This document shows, one piece after another, positions 44,827-53,040 of a stretch of 64,000 nt of DNA. The notes beneath the pieces are model-generated. The model did not search any database and was not told the origin of the DNA. It saw only the letters and a list, made by a program, of their open reading frames with translations. The first letter of the stretch is position 1. Every line of letters begins with the position of its first letter. The position numbers and the translations under genes are program-made. Origin of the DNA: CAYNRA01 sp046293395 (lineage in GTDB: Bacteria > Bacteroidota > Bacteroidia > Cytophagales > Spirosomataceae); the NCBI GenBank assembly GCA_046293395.1, contig JBKBOU010000001.1, positions 124,001-188,000 of the forward strand, in the 5' to 3' direction.

Positions 44827-44857
44827 AGGATTATTGGTTGACCAATAATCCTTTTTT
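44827..44857 (+). terminator. Intrinsic terminator after rpmB
   Basis: AGGATTATTGG and CCAATAATCCT pair around a short TTGA-type loop and are followed by a T-run. It separates rpmB from the purine nucleoside phosphorylase gene. Confidence 0.85.
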
Positions 44858-44879
44858 ATTTTTTTAAATTTCCCAACGA

Positions 44880-45698
44880 ATGAACTTGCTACAAAAAATT
44901 GAACAAGCCGCTGGATTTATTCAATCCAAAACCGCTGATTTTAAACCACAAGTGGGTATTATCCTAGGCACTGGGCTGTCTAAATTAACAGAAGACCTTG
45001 CTGTTGTTTTTACATTAAGTTACGATGAAATTCCTCATTTTGTTACTTCTACGGTTGAATTTCACTCTGGAAAACTGCTTTTTGGCTATTTGGCAGATAA
45101 ACCTGTGGTTTGTATGCAAGGGCGTTTCCATTATTACGAAGGGTATTCTATGGAGGAGGTAACGTTTCCGGTTCGGGTAATGAAGCTGCTTGGCATTACG
45201 CATTTGTTTGTCTCAAATGCAGCTGGTGGGATGAACCCAGTTTTCAAAGAAAGCGATTTAATGTTAATTGAAGACCACATAGCCTTGTTTTTGCCAGAGA
45301 ATCCGTTGGTTGGCCCACCCATTTTAGGCGAACGTTTTCCGGATATGAGTGCTCCGTATTGTCCCTCTTTATTGGCACGTGCTTTTGAAATCGCAAAAGA
45401 AGAAGGGATAGAGTTACAAAAAGGGGTTTATGTTAGTGTAACTGGCCCGCAATTAGAAACAAAAGCAGAGTATAAAATGCTCAGGATGTTGGGAGCAGAT
45501 GCTGTGGGGATGAGTACAGTTCCTGAAGTGTTGGTGGCAGTACAAATGGGACTCACTGTTTTTGGTGTTTCTGTTATCACGGATTTATGTATTCCAGAAA
45601 CGTTGCAAAAAGCGGATATTTCTAAAATCTTGGCTGCTGCCTATAAAGCAGAACCTCAAATGACCCTTTTGATTAAAAAATTAGTTGCTTCACTGTAA
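44880..45698 (+). CDS. punA: Purine nucleoside phosphorylase, trimeric type
   Basis: Phosphorolysis of purine (deoxy)nucleosides, mainly guanosine and inosine, in purine salvage. The 272-aa protein has GIILGTGLSKL (about 22-32), the phosphate-site His in EFHSGKLLFG, MQGRFHYYEGYSMEEVTFPV, VSNAAGGMNP and the purine-site region AVGMSTVPEV, all typical of the trimeric PNP family. It starts 22 bp after the rpmB terminator, so it depends on readthrough or on a promoter I could not identify. Confidence 0.95.
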   Translation: MNLLQKIEQAAGFIQSKTADFKPQVGIILGTGLSKLTEDLAVVFTLSYDEIPHFVTSTVEFHSGKLLFGYLADKPVVCMQGRFHYYEGYSMEEVTFPVRVMKLLGITHLFVSNAAGGMNPVFKESDLMLIEDHIALFLPENPLVGPPILGERFPDMSAPYCPSLLARAFEIAKEEGIELQKGVYVSVTGPQLETKAEYKMLRMLGADAVGMSTVPEVLVAVQMGLTVFGVSVITDLCIPETLQKADISKILAAAYKAEPQMTLLIKKLVASL

Positions 45699-45725
45699 GT
45701 GAATTAATAAACAGGAAATTACAAA

Positions 45726-45778
45726 TATGGCTCTTTTTTATACGAAAATGCACTTATTTTCGAAAAAAAAGAGCCATT
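45726..45778. terminator. Long hairpin terminator between punA and the AraC gene
   Basis: Outer arms ATGGCTCTTTTTT and its complement enclose an inner stem CGAAAAT/ATTTTCG. It lies between two convergent genes and can serve both. Confidence 0.75.
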
Positions 45779-45783
45779 TGGTT

Positions 45784-46665
45784 TTATATCAAACCTAATA
45801 CGCGGAGCTTATCAAAACCAACGGTTTCTCTGTATAATTGCGGAGAAATTTGTGCGTGTTTTTTGAAAAATCGACTGAAATAAAACTCATCTTCATATCC
45901 AAGAATATAGGCGATTTCCTTCACCGTTTTTCCTGTCAAATAGAGTTCTCTTTTGGCTTCAATCATGATGCGCTGCGCGATGATTTCTGTCAATGTCTTG
46001 TTGTAGTATTTTTTAACAATCTTAGCAAGCGCATTCGGAGAGATATTCAGCACTTCTGCGTATTCAGCGGGAGAGTGCAGGCGTTTAAATTCACGCTCAA
46101 TGGTATCTACAAGTTGTTGGATAATTTGGGGTTCTTTGGCATCACTTCGCTGGATTTCTATTTTGGTGTCTGCCTGTTTCATGCGTAACACTTGAATCAA
46201 GAAGATTTTGATATAGGCAACCAGCACTTCGTGCAGAGCGATGTCAGATTTATTGATTTCTGTTTCCATCTGCGCCAAGAGTTCAAGTAATTTGGGTGTG
46301 TCAGAAACAGAAAAGAAAGGGGGTTCGTAGATATTATGAAAAAGAGTTCCCTCAGTTTCTACTTCATTTTGATATCTGTAAGTACAGAAAAAATCAGGGT
46401 GAAAATTAAGGATAATCCCTGTAAAATTTTCTTCAGAAGAAATACGATAGGGTTGGAAAGGAGAGAGGCAAATCATGCTATTTGGTGGAACATCGTACTG
46501 TTCTAGGTCAACGTCAAGATGTGCACTTCCCGTGAGCGTCAAAATCATGGAATAATAATTGTGACGTTGCATCGTAGAAAAATACGAGCTATCTTGAAAA
46601 GGTAGAACTTTGATGGCCAAGTCGCCATTTTGCCTGTTAATCAGGGTGTTTACGGACTGCTGCAT
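45784..46665 (-). CDS. AraC-family transcriptional regulator
   Basis: A 293-aa regulator with an N-terminal cupin-like sensor domain (about 1-140) and the C-terminal double helix-turn-helix (about 190-285): LNISPNALAKIVKKYYNK and the signature KEIAYILGYEDEFYFSRFFK followed by KHAQISPQLYRE. I chose the ATG at 46665 because the 20 residues added by the longer frame look non-coding. The effector and targets are unknown; many Bacteroidota members respond to sugars. The gene sits alone before a long AT-rich region. Confidence 0.9.
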   Translation of the reverse strand: MQQSVNTLINRQNGDLAIKVLPFQDSSYFSTMQRHNYYSMILTLTGSAHLDVDLEQYDVPPNSMICLSPFQPYRISSEENFTGIILNFHPDFFCTYRYQNEVETEGTLFHNIYEPPFFSVSDTPKLLELLAQMETEINKSDIALHEVLVAYIKIFLIQVLRMKQADTKIEIQRSDAKEPQIIQQLVDTIEREFKRLHSPAEYAEVLNISPNALAKIVKKYYNKTLTEIIAQRIMIEAKRELYLTGKTVKEIAYILGYEDEFYFSRFFKKHAQISPQLYRETVGFDKLRVLGLI

Positions 46666-47191
46666 TGGGTTTAGAAAATAAAAAGTGAAAGTAAGAACTC
46701 TTACTTCCACCAATAATAATACCAAAATAGATGGATTCCAAATCTTTGGAACACTATTTTGCCGTTTCTAATTTGGACAATAAAACAACCGTAAATGAAA
46801 AATCATTTAAATCATAGGTCAAACGACCTTTCTTTTTTTATATCTTTAAGCGAGTATGTGCACCTCACTTTTTCTTTTTTAACTTACAAATGCAAATTTC
46901 TTGATTTATAGACAATTGTAACATAGAGATTTTATGCTTGAGCATGGACGATTTTTCTAGCCATTTTTTTAGGTATATTTTTAGAAATATTAAAATTTAA
47001 CAATTAACTAGTTAATTGTCAGGTAGTTATAATATAGTTTTTTATGATACACTTATTGTATTTATCTATATAATAGCAAGCTATGGATAAAATAGTACAT
47101 GAAAATTGGTAAATCATGGACAATTTTAAATTTCATTCCATTTTTAAGAGGGATTGTTTTACTTTTGTTTTTTGACTTTTTAATCCTTCGA
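46666..47191. other. Intergenic region of about 526 bp between the AraC gene and aroA
   Basis: A very AT-rich stretch with no supported gene. It holds a weak hairpin with a T-run (46816-46836) and the perfect 20-bp palindrome at 47000-47019. The frame from 47099 is open but its first 31 codons are not a conserved AroA start, so they are treated as non-coding. Confidence 0.6.
47000..47019. repeat. Perfect 20-bp palindrome upstream of aroA
   Basis: ACAATTAACTAGTTAATTGT reads the same on both strands. It lies 172 bases before the aroA start and has the size and symmetry of an operator for a dimeric regulator (MarR or TetR type). It has no T-run and is not a terminator. Confidence 0.7.
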
Positions 47192-48424
47192 ATGACAACC
47201 TACTCTCTTACCCGTAAACAAGGGCCATTCCATTTATCTATTCATTTGGCATCTTCAAAAAGTGAAAGTAATCGTGCATTAATTCTTCACGCACTTACTA
47301 ATTTTAAGTCAACCATCGATAATGTTTCTTCCGCACGCGATACTCAAACCATGATTCGGCTGCTTTCTTCGGATGAGCAAGAAGCAAATGTGATTGATGC
47401 AGGAACAACCATGCGTTTCTTAACAGCCTATTTTGCCTTGACCAACCAGACCAAAACAATGACTGGAACTGCGCGTATGTGTGAAAGACCCATTGCTTTG
47501 CTCGTTGATGCTTTGCGTAGTATCGGTGCCGATATTACCTACTTAGGGCAAAACGGATTTCCACCTTTGGCAATTCAAGGGTTTTCGGAACAAAAGAACA
47601 ATACCATTGAGATTCGCGGGGATGTGAGTAGCCAGTATATTTCTGCCCTTCTCATGCTTGCACCTACCTTACCCAACGGTTTGCGTATTCAGTTACTTGG
47701 TGAAGTAGGTTCCATTCCTTATATTACGATGACTATCCAACAAATGGCTGCTTTTGGTGTGAAGGTAAATTGGGATAAAAATGAAAATATTCTCTCGGTT
47801 TCCCCCCAAAAATATGTACCGATTTCGTATCAAATTGAGTCAGATTGGTCGGGAGCATCGTATTGGTACAGCATTTTGGCCTTGGATAATCATCCGGAAA
47901 GTACCGTCGAATTAATCGGGTTGAAAGCCAATTCACTGCAAGGCGATAGTGCTATTGTAGCGATCATGGAACAGTTAGGTGTGAAAACAGCCTATACAGA
48001 AAAAGGTGTTTTATTAACAAAAGGAGAAGTTGCTAACAGTTTTACATGGGATTTTACCAATTGCCCAGATTTGGCGCAGACAATTGCTGTAATCGTTGTG
48101 GCTTTGGGTATTCCTTCGACATTTACTGGCATCGAAAGTTTAAAAATAAAAGAAACCGACCGGGTAGCTGCTCTCCAAAATGAATTGGCAAAAATCGGTG
48201 GTGTTTTTAGCGAAGAAATTCCAGCTACCAAATATACATTGGTTCGTAAGGAGAATGTAGCTATTTCAAATCCAGTTTTTGAAACCTACGACGACCACCG
48301 AATGGCTATGGCTTTTGCACCTTTGGCACTTTTGTTTCCTGTTCAAGTGCAAGAACCTCACGTTGTTGTCAAGTCTTATCCGTCGTATTGGGATGATTTA
48401 CAGCAAATTATAGATATTAAATAA
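47192..48424 (+). CDS. aroA: 3-Phosphoshikimate 1-carboxyvinyltransferase (EPSP synthase)
   Basis: The sixth shikimate-pathway step, joining PEP to shikimate-3-phosphate. I use the ATG at 47192 (410 aa). The frame extends upstream to 47099, but those 31 residues are hydrophobic and unlike the family. Motifs include HLASSKSESNRALIL (about 17-31), DAGTTMRFLTAYF (about 69-81), RGDVSSQYISALL, and the C-terminal KETDRVAALQNELAKIG and YDDHRMAMAFAP. It is a single gene with a terminator after it. Confidence 0.95.
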   Translation: MTTYSLTRKQGPFHLSIHLASSKSESNRALILHALTNFKSTIDNVSSARDTQTMIRLLSSDEQEANVIDAGTTMRFLTAYFALTNQTKTMTGTARMCERPIALLVDALRSIGADITYLGQNGFPPLAIQGFSEQKNNTIEIRGDVSSQYISALLMLAPTLPNGLRIQLLGEVGSIPYITMTIQQMAAFGVKVNWDKNENILSVSPQKYVPISYQIESDWSGASYWYSILALDNHPESTVELIGLKANSLQGDSAIVAIMEQLGVKTAYTEKGVLLTKGEVANSFTWDFTNCPDLAQTIAVIVVALGIPSTFTGIESLKIKETDRVAALQNELAKIGGVFSEEIPATKYTLVRKENVAISNPVFETYDDHRMAMAFAPLALLFPVQVQEPHVVVKSYPSYWDDLQQIIDIK

Positions 48425-48427
48425 ATA

Positions 48428-48470
48428 AAAAATGAGGGCTAATCCTGAAAAGGAATAAGCCCTCATTTTT
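48428..48470. terminator. Bidirectional terminator between aroA and the carboxylase gene
   Basis: AAAAATGAGGGCT and AGCCCTCATTTTT pair, with a loop of about 17 nt that itself contains a short TCCT/AGGA stem. It begins 3 bases after the aroA stop, and the convergent carboxylase stop lies right next to it. Confidence 0.85.
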
Positions 48471-50078
48471 CTAGGTTTGAATCACGCCAACAGAATAATT
48501 CCTAGTAATTGGAGCATGATTTGCGGCTTCAATTCCTATAGATATGATACGTCTGGTCTCCGTGGGGTCAATGACGCCATCTACCCAAAGACGAGCAGCA
48601 GCATAATATGGACTGAGCTGCGAATTGTATTGGTCGGTTATTTTTTCCAATAAGTCCTTTTTTTGTTCTTCATCTACCTCGACACCCTTGGCTGCAAGTC
48701 CGGCTTCTTTGATTTGGAGCAATGTTTTTGCCGCAGAAGCGCCACTCATGACAGCCATTTGAGCAGTTGGCCAAGCATAAATTAAGCGTGGGTCGTAGGC
48801 TTTTCCGCACATGGCGTAATTTCCGGCACCGTATGAGTTCCCAACGATAAACGTAAATTTAGGTACAACAGAATTTGCCATGGCACTAACCATTTTTGCA
48901 CCATCTTTGATAATCCCTCCATGCTCTGATCTACTCCCAACCATAAATCCAGTCACATCCTGAAAGAATAAAAGCGGAATATGCTGTTGGTTGCAGTTCA
49001 TGATGAAACGGGCAGCTTTATCTGCCGAATCGGAGTAAATTACTCCGCCCATTTGCATTTCGGAGGTTCCTCCCGACTTTTTGGCTTTTACAATTTTACG
49101 CTGATTTGCCACAATTCCGACCGCCCAGCCATCTATACGTGCTAGGCCACAGACGATAGTTTGTCCATACTCTGGTTTATAAGGCTCAAAGCTGTCTGCA
49201 TCGACAAGACAATCCAAAATTGCCTGCATATCATACGGCTTATTGCGGTCTTCGGGTACCAACTCGTGTAGTTTTTCAATAGGAACTTTGGGAGAGATGG
49301 CTGCTTTGCGGTTAAATCCAGCTTTGGGCTGTTCTCCCATTTTATCCATTAGTTGACGAATGGCATCGAGGCAGGCTTCGTCGGAAGGGAACGAGCGATC
49401 GACAACCCCCGAGATTTGTGTATGTGTAGCAGCACCTCCAAGTGACTCATTATCAATGTCTTCACCAATAGAAGATTTGACCAAATACGAACCAGCTAAA
49501 AAGACAGAACCTGTCCCTTCTACAATAAATGCGTAATCCGACATAATGGGTAGGTAAGCACCACCAGCGACACAACTTCCCATGATGGCAGCAATTTGAG
49601 GAATGCCCAAAGCGGAAAGTTGTGCATTATTGCGAAAAGTACGTCCGAAATGTTCTTTGTCCGCAAAAACTTCTGCTTGGAGAGGGAGATATACCCCAGC
49701 GGAGTCAACCAAATAAATGATGGGAAGACGGTTTTCGAGCGCAATTTCTTGTGCTCTCAGATTTTTCTTTGCCGTGATTGGAAACCAAGCACCTGCTTTT
49801 ACGGTAGCATCGTTGGCTACAATGACACAAAGTTGGGAAGCGACTTTGGCAATGCCACAGACAACTCCTCCATTAGGGCAACCTCCTTCTTCTTCATACA
49901 TATCTTCACCTGCAAAAACACCAAATTCAAGAAAATCGGCGGGTTCGTCGATGAGGTAATCAATGCGTTCTCGCGCTGTAAGTTTCCCCTTTTTTTTATG
50001 TGCTGCGATTTTTTTATCGCCTCCTCCTTTCTTGACTTGCTCTAGCCGTTCGGACAGTTCGTTCAGTAAGGCTTTCAT
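48471..50078 (-). CDS. Acyl-CoA carboxylase carboxyltransferase subunit (methylcrotonyl-CoA carboxylase beta type)
   Basis: A 535-aa biotin-dependent carboxyltransferase with the N- and C-terminal CT lobes. Seen segments are KLTARERIDYLIDEPADFLE, YLVDSAGVYLPLQAEVF, GSCVAGGAYLPIMSD (oxyanion region) and the second-lobe PLLFFQDVTGFMVGSRSEHG and IVGNSYGAGNYAMCGKAYDP. By similarity and by the divergent isovaleryl-CoA-type dehydrogenase operon it is probably the beta subunit of 3-methylcrotonyl-CoA carboxylase (leucine catabolism). The biotin-carrying alpha subunit is not in the window. Propionyl- or geranyl-CoA carboxylase remain possible. Confidence 0.85.
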   Translation of the reverse strand: MKALLNELSERLEQVKKGGGDKKIAAHKKKGKLTARERIDYLIDEPADFLEFGVFAGEDMYEEEGGCPNGGVVCGIAKVASQLCVIVANDATVKAGAWFPITAKKNLRAQEIALENRLPIIYLVDSAGVYLPLQAEVFADKEHFGRTFRNNAQLSALGIPQIAAIMGSCVAGGAYLPIMSDYAFIVEGTGSVFLAGSYLVKSSIGEDIDNESLGGAATHTQISGVVDRSFPSDEACLDAIRQLMDKMGEQPKAGFNRKAAISPKVPIEKLHELVPEDRNKPYDMQAILDCLVDADSFEPYKPEYGQTIVCGLARIDGWAVGIVANQRKIVKAKKSGGTSEMQMGGVIYSDSADKAARFIMNCNQQHIPLLFFQDVTGFMVGSRSEHGGIIKDGAKMVSAMANSVVPKFTFIVGNSYGAGNYAMCGKAYDPRLIYAWPTAQMAVMSGASAAKTLLQIKEAGLAAKGVEVDEEQKKDLLEKITDQYNSQLSPYYAAARLWVDGVIDPTETRRIISIGIEAANHAPITRNYSVGVIQT

Positions 50079-50139
50079 CTTTAATATTTATTTTTAGTAT
50101 GTTTATGTGATATTTATTCTTGGAAAAACAAAATTTAAA

Positions 50140-50157
50140 CAAAGATAGTTATATTTG
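50140..50157. promoter_or_regulatory. Back-to-back -7 elements of the divergent leucine-catabolism promoters
   Basis: Minus-strand TATCTTTG (50147-50140) and plus-strand TATATTTG (50150-50157) both match TAnnTTTG and nearly touch in the 136-bp divergent gap. Convincing -33 elements were not found, so each call is tentative. Confidence 0.4.
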
Positions 50158-50214
50158 TTGTCAAATAAATAATTAGTAAAACAATTAATTAGCACACATC
50201 AACAAACCTTATTT

Positions 50215-51372
50215 ATGGAAACCCTGTCTCATCAAAACGAAGAATTAGCCTTAATTCAAGCAAGTGCACGAGAATTTGCAGAAACGTATATTCGTCCGCA
50301 TATTATGGAATGGGACGAAACACAGGTTTTTCCTGTGGATCTTTTTAGAAAACTAGGGGAGCATGGTTTTATGGGTATTTTGGTACCTGAAGTGTATGGA
50401 GGAAGTGGTCTTGGCTACCAAGAGTACATCACTATTTTGGATGAAATTTCGCAAGTTTGCGGGTCTATTGGATTATCTGTTGCAGCACATAACTCATTGT
50501 GTACCAATCATATACTAAGTTTTGCAAACGAAGATCAAAAAGCATATTATTTACCTAAACTGGCTTCTGGTGAATGGATTGGTGCATGGGGCTTAACAGA
50601 AACCGGTACAGGTTCTGATGCGGGCGGAATGACCACGACTGCCGTGCAAGACGGAGATTATTATGTATTGAACGGCTCGAAAAATTTTATCACACACGCT
50701 ATCAGTTCTGAAGTGGCTGTTGTGATTGCCCGAACTGGCGAAAAAGGGGATAAACACGGCATGACCGCCTTCATCATTGAAAAAGGAACACCTGGTTTTT
50801 CAGCGGGTAAAAAAGAAAATAAATTAGGAATGCGGGCGTCTGAAACCGCTTGTCTGTTTTTTGACAATTGCCGCGTACACAAAGATCAAGTTATTGGTGA
50901 AGTCGGTGATGGATTTGTACAATCTTTGAAACTTTTGGATGGAGGTAGAATTTCAATTGCTGCACTATCGCTTGGTATTGCACGTGGTGCGTATCTATGT
51001 GCGCTCAAGTATGCACACGAACGGGAACAATTTGGACAAAAAATCTTTGATTTTCAAGGAGTTGGTTTCAAATTAGCAGAAATGGCAACAAAGGTTGAAG
51101 CCTCGGAATTATTAACTCGGCAAGCCGGGGATTTGAAAAACAGAGGAGAAAAAGTAACTAAATTGTCTGCAATGGCTAAATTATTTGCCTCTGAAACAGC
51201 GGTACAAGTGGCAGATGAGTCGGTTCAAATACATGGAGGATACGGATTTACAAAAGATTTTCCGGCAGAGAAATTTTACCGTGACGCTAAATTGTGTACC
51301 ATCGGTGAGGGAACATCCAATATTCAACGGTTAGTTATTTCCAGAGAAATTAGTAAAGAAGTACGCAAATGA
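50215..51372 (+). CDS. Acyl-CoA dehydrogenase, isovaleryl-CoA type
   Basis: A 385-aa FAD-dependent dehydrogenase that oxidises an acyl-CoA at the alpha-beta position and passes electrons to ETF. Family features are WGLTETGTGSDAGGMTTTAV (about 125-144), QIHGGYGFTKDFPAEKFYRD and LCTIGEGTSNIQRLVISREI at the end. The context (HMG-CoA lyase, hydratase and the divergent carboxylase) points to isovaleryl-CoA dehydrogenase in leucine breakdown, although a short branched-chain or general enzyme cannot be excluded from sequence alone. It overlaps the next gene by 4 bp. Confidence 0.87.
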   Translation: METLSHQNEELALIQASAREFAETYIRPHIMEWDETQVFPVDLFRKLGEHGFMGILVPEVYGGSGLGYQEYITILDEISQVCGSIGLSVAAHNSLCTNHILSFANEDQKAYYLPKLASGEWIGAWGLTETGTGSDAGGMTTTAVQDGDYYVLNGSKNFITHAISSEVAVVIARTGEKGDKHGMTAFIIEKGTPGFSAGKKENKLGMRASETACLFFDNCRVHKDQVIGEVGDGFVQSLKLLDGGRISIAALSLGIARGAYLCALKYAHEREQFGQKIFDFQGVGFKLAEMATKVEASELLTRQAGDLKNRGEKVTKLSAMAKLFASETAVQVADESVQIHGGYGFTKDFPAEKFYRDAKLCTIGEGTSNIQRLVISREISKEVRK

Positions 51373-52226
51373 GTCCCTATTTTTTTACTGAATGTCCGCG
51401 AGATGCAATTCAAGGGTTGACTGACATCATCCCGACCTCAAAAAAAATAGCATATATTCAGTTTTTATTGGATACAAATATATTTGATGTAATCGACTTT
51501 GGGAGCTTTGTGTCTCCCAAAGCGGTTCCACAAATGGCTGATACAGAGGACGTTTACAGAGGGCTAGATTTATCTCGTACTTCAACGAAATTATTGGCTA
51601 TCATCGCAAATAAAAAGGGTTTTGAGACTGCCCAAGCATTTGATAATATTTCTGTTTTAGGTTATCCATTTTCTGTATCGGAAACGTTTCAGCTCCGTAA
51701 TACAAATGCTACGCGTGAGGAAAGTTTAGATGTAGTGGCAGAAATGCAGGCAAAACTGGCTGGTTCAAAGCAAAGTTTACGCGTTTATATCTCCATGGGT
51801 TTTGGAAATCCTTATGGAGATGAATGGTCGGTAGAGTTGACATGTGCATACATTCAAAAGTTGTATGAATATGGTATTCGCTCTTTTGCATTGTCCGATA
51901 CGGTCGGTTCTGCACGGGTTGAGGATATCACAAATGTATTTGAGCAGGCAAATATACTTTTTCCAGACGCCTTGTTTTCAGCCCATTTTCATACGTTACC
52001 CCACGCGTGGAAAGAGAAAATTGACGCGGCAGATTTAGCAGGATGCCGTCATTTTGATGGAGCTATCTTAGGCTTTGGCGGTTGTCCGTTCGCAAAAGAT
52101 GAACTTACTGGCAATATGCCAACAGAAAAACTACTTTCTTACCTTACTACTATTGAGTCTGCTCGATTAACAGAGTTGGCTTCTCAATTTAAACAATTCA
52201 TTGCACATGATTCCTTTGTTACATGA
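51369..52226 (+). CDS. Hydroxymethylglutaryl-CoA lyase
   Basis: Cleaves HMG-CoA to acetyl-CoA and acetoacetate, the last step of leucine catabolism. The 285-aa TIM-barrel protein has ECPRDAIQG (catalytic Arg, residues 8-16), the metal-site His pair in AHFHTLPH (about 198-205), and FGGCPFAKDE with the active-site Cys (about 235-244). It is about 15 residues shorter than many HMG-CoA lyases, at the N-terminus. The start overlaps the dehydrogenase stop (ATGA), and the hydratase gene starts inside its end, so the three genes are translated together. Confidence 0.9.
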   Translation: MSPYFFTECPRDAIQGLTDIIPTSKKIAYIQFLLDTNIFDVIDFGSFVSPKAVPQMADTEDVYRGLDLSRTSTKLLAIIANKKGFETAQAFDNISVLGYPFSVSETFQLRNTNATREESLDVVAEMQAKLAGSKQSLRVYISMGFGNPYGDEWSVELTCAYIQKLYEYGIRSFALSDTVGSARVEDITNVFEQANILFPDALFSAHFHTLPHAWKEKIDAADLAGCRHFDGAILGFGGCPFAKDELTGNMPTEKLLSYLTTIESARLTELASQFKQFIAHDSFVT

Positions 52227-53013
52227 GCTCCCTCATTTTCGATATATTGAAGTAGCACAAACGCAAGAAAACGTCTGTATAATTCGGCTCAATCGTCCGG
52301 AAAAACGAAATGCGTTTACTCCCTTGATGATTTCAGAATTGGCTTTTGTGATGCGTTGGGTTCAAGAAAATTCGTCTATTTGGGTTGTTCAATTGGAAGC
52401 TAATGGCCCTGTGTTTTGTGCAGGAATGGACTTATTGGTTTTTGAAAACCCTTCCTTGGATGTCGAAAACGAAGCAATTCCAAGTGTTTCGCTGTCTTTG
52501 GCGGCAGTCATGCGGTTGTGTCATAAACCCATCGTTTGTTTGCTAGAAGGAAATGTGTATGCAGGCGGATTTCTACTGGTAGGAGAAAGCACTTTTGTCG
52601 TTTGTGCGGAGGATGTTCGATTTTCTCTGCCTGAAGTAAAACGAGGTATATTCCCGTTTCAGGTGATGGATACGTTATCTTGGCGTATGCCAATGGCAAA
52701 ATTGTTGGAAATATGTATTTTGGGGGAAGAATTTTCAGCCAGAAGTGCCCTGGAAATGGGTTTGGTAACTTTTGTGGTTTCTAAGGGTCGTGTAGTAGAA
52801 AAAGCAAATGAATTGGTAGAAAAGTTGTGTATGAACGCCCCTCTTGCTATTCAAAAAGGAATAGCAAGTGCCCGTAAAATGCAAGAACTGGATAAGTCGG
52901 AGCGTTTGGATTGGCTGAAAGCAGAGCTTGAGTCATTAAAAAATACAGAGGATGCACGCGAAGGGATTTTGGCATTCAAAGAAAAGCGTTCACCGAATTG
53001 GAAGAATGGGTAA
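52207..53013 (+). CDS. Enoyl-CoA hydratase/isomerase family protein, probable methylglutaconyl-CoA hydratase
   Basis: A 268-aa crotonase-fold protein. RPEKRNAFTPLMISEL and VFCAGMDLLV are typical. Of the two catalytic Glu residues of classical hydratases, the second is kept (FSLPEVKRG) but the first position is Leu in GNVYAGGFLLVGES, so the chemistry may differ. The loop after it reads GIFPFQVMDTL, as in a distinct hydratase subgroup. By context it should be the methylglutaconyl-CoA hydratase step of leucine catabolism. I chose the ATG at 52207 over an in-frame TTG at 52201. The stop codon lies inside the terminator stem. Confidence 0.78.
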   Translation: MIPLLHELPHFRYIEVAQTQENVCIIRLNRPEKRNAFTPLMISELAFVMRWVQENSSIWVVQLEANGPVFCAGMDLLVFENPSLDVENEAIPSVSLSLAAVMRLCHKPIVCLLEGNVYAGGFLLVGESTFVVCAEDVRFSLPEVKRGIFPFQVMDTLSWRMPMAKLLEICILGEEFSARSALEMGLVTFVVSKGRVVEKANELVEKLCMNAPLAIQKGIASARKMQELDKSERLDWLKAELESLKNTEDAREGILAFKEKRSPNWKNG

Positions 53014-53039
53014 CGATGTATTTTCGTTACCCATTCTTT
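53002..53039. terminator. Bidirectional terminator that includes the hydratase stop codon
   Basis: AAGAATGGGTAACGA and TCGTTACCCATTCTT pair around an 8-nt loop. The TAA stop of the upstream gene sits inside the left arm, and the folD stop is at the other end. Confidence 0.8.
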
Positions 53040-53040
53040 A

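Noticed and set aside
46668..46725. N-terminal extension of the AraC regulator
   Set aside because: The extra residues are unlike the family and the ATG at 46665 gives a normal start.
46816..46836. AGGTC/GACCT hairpin followed by T-run
   Set aside because: The stem is only 5 bp and no plus-strand gene ends before it; too weak to call a terminator.
47099..47191. N-terminal 31-residue extension of AroA
   Set aside because: The hydrophobic, non-conserved extension precedes a normal AroA start at 47192.
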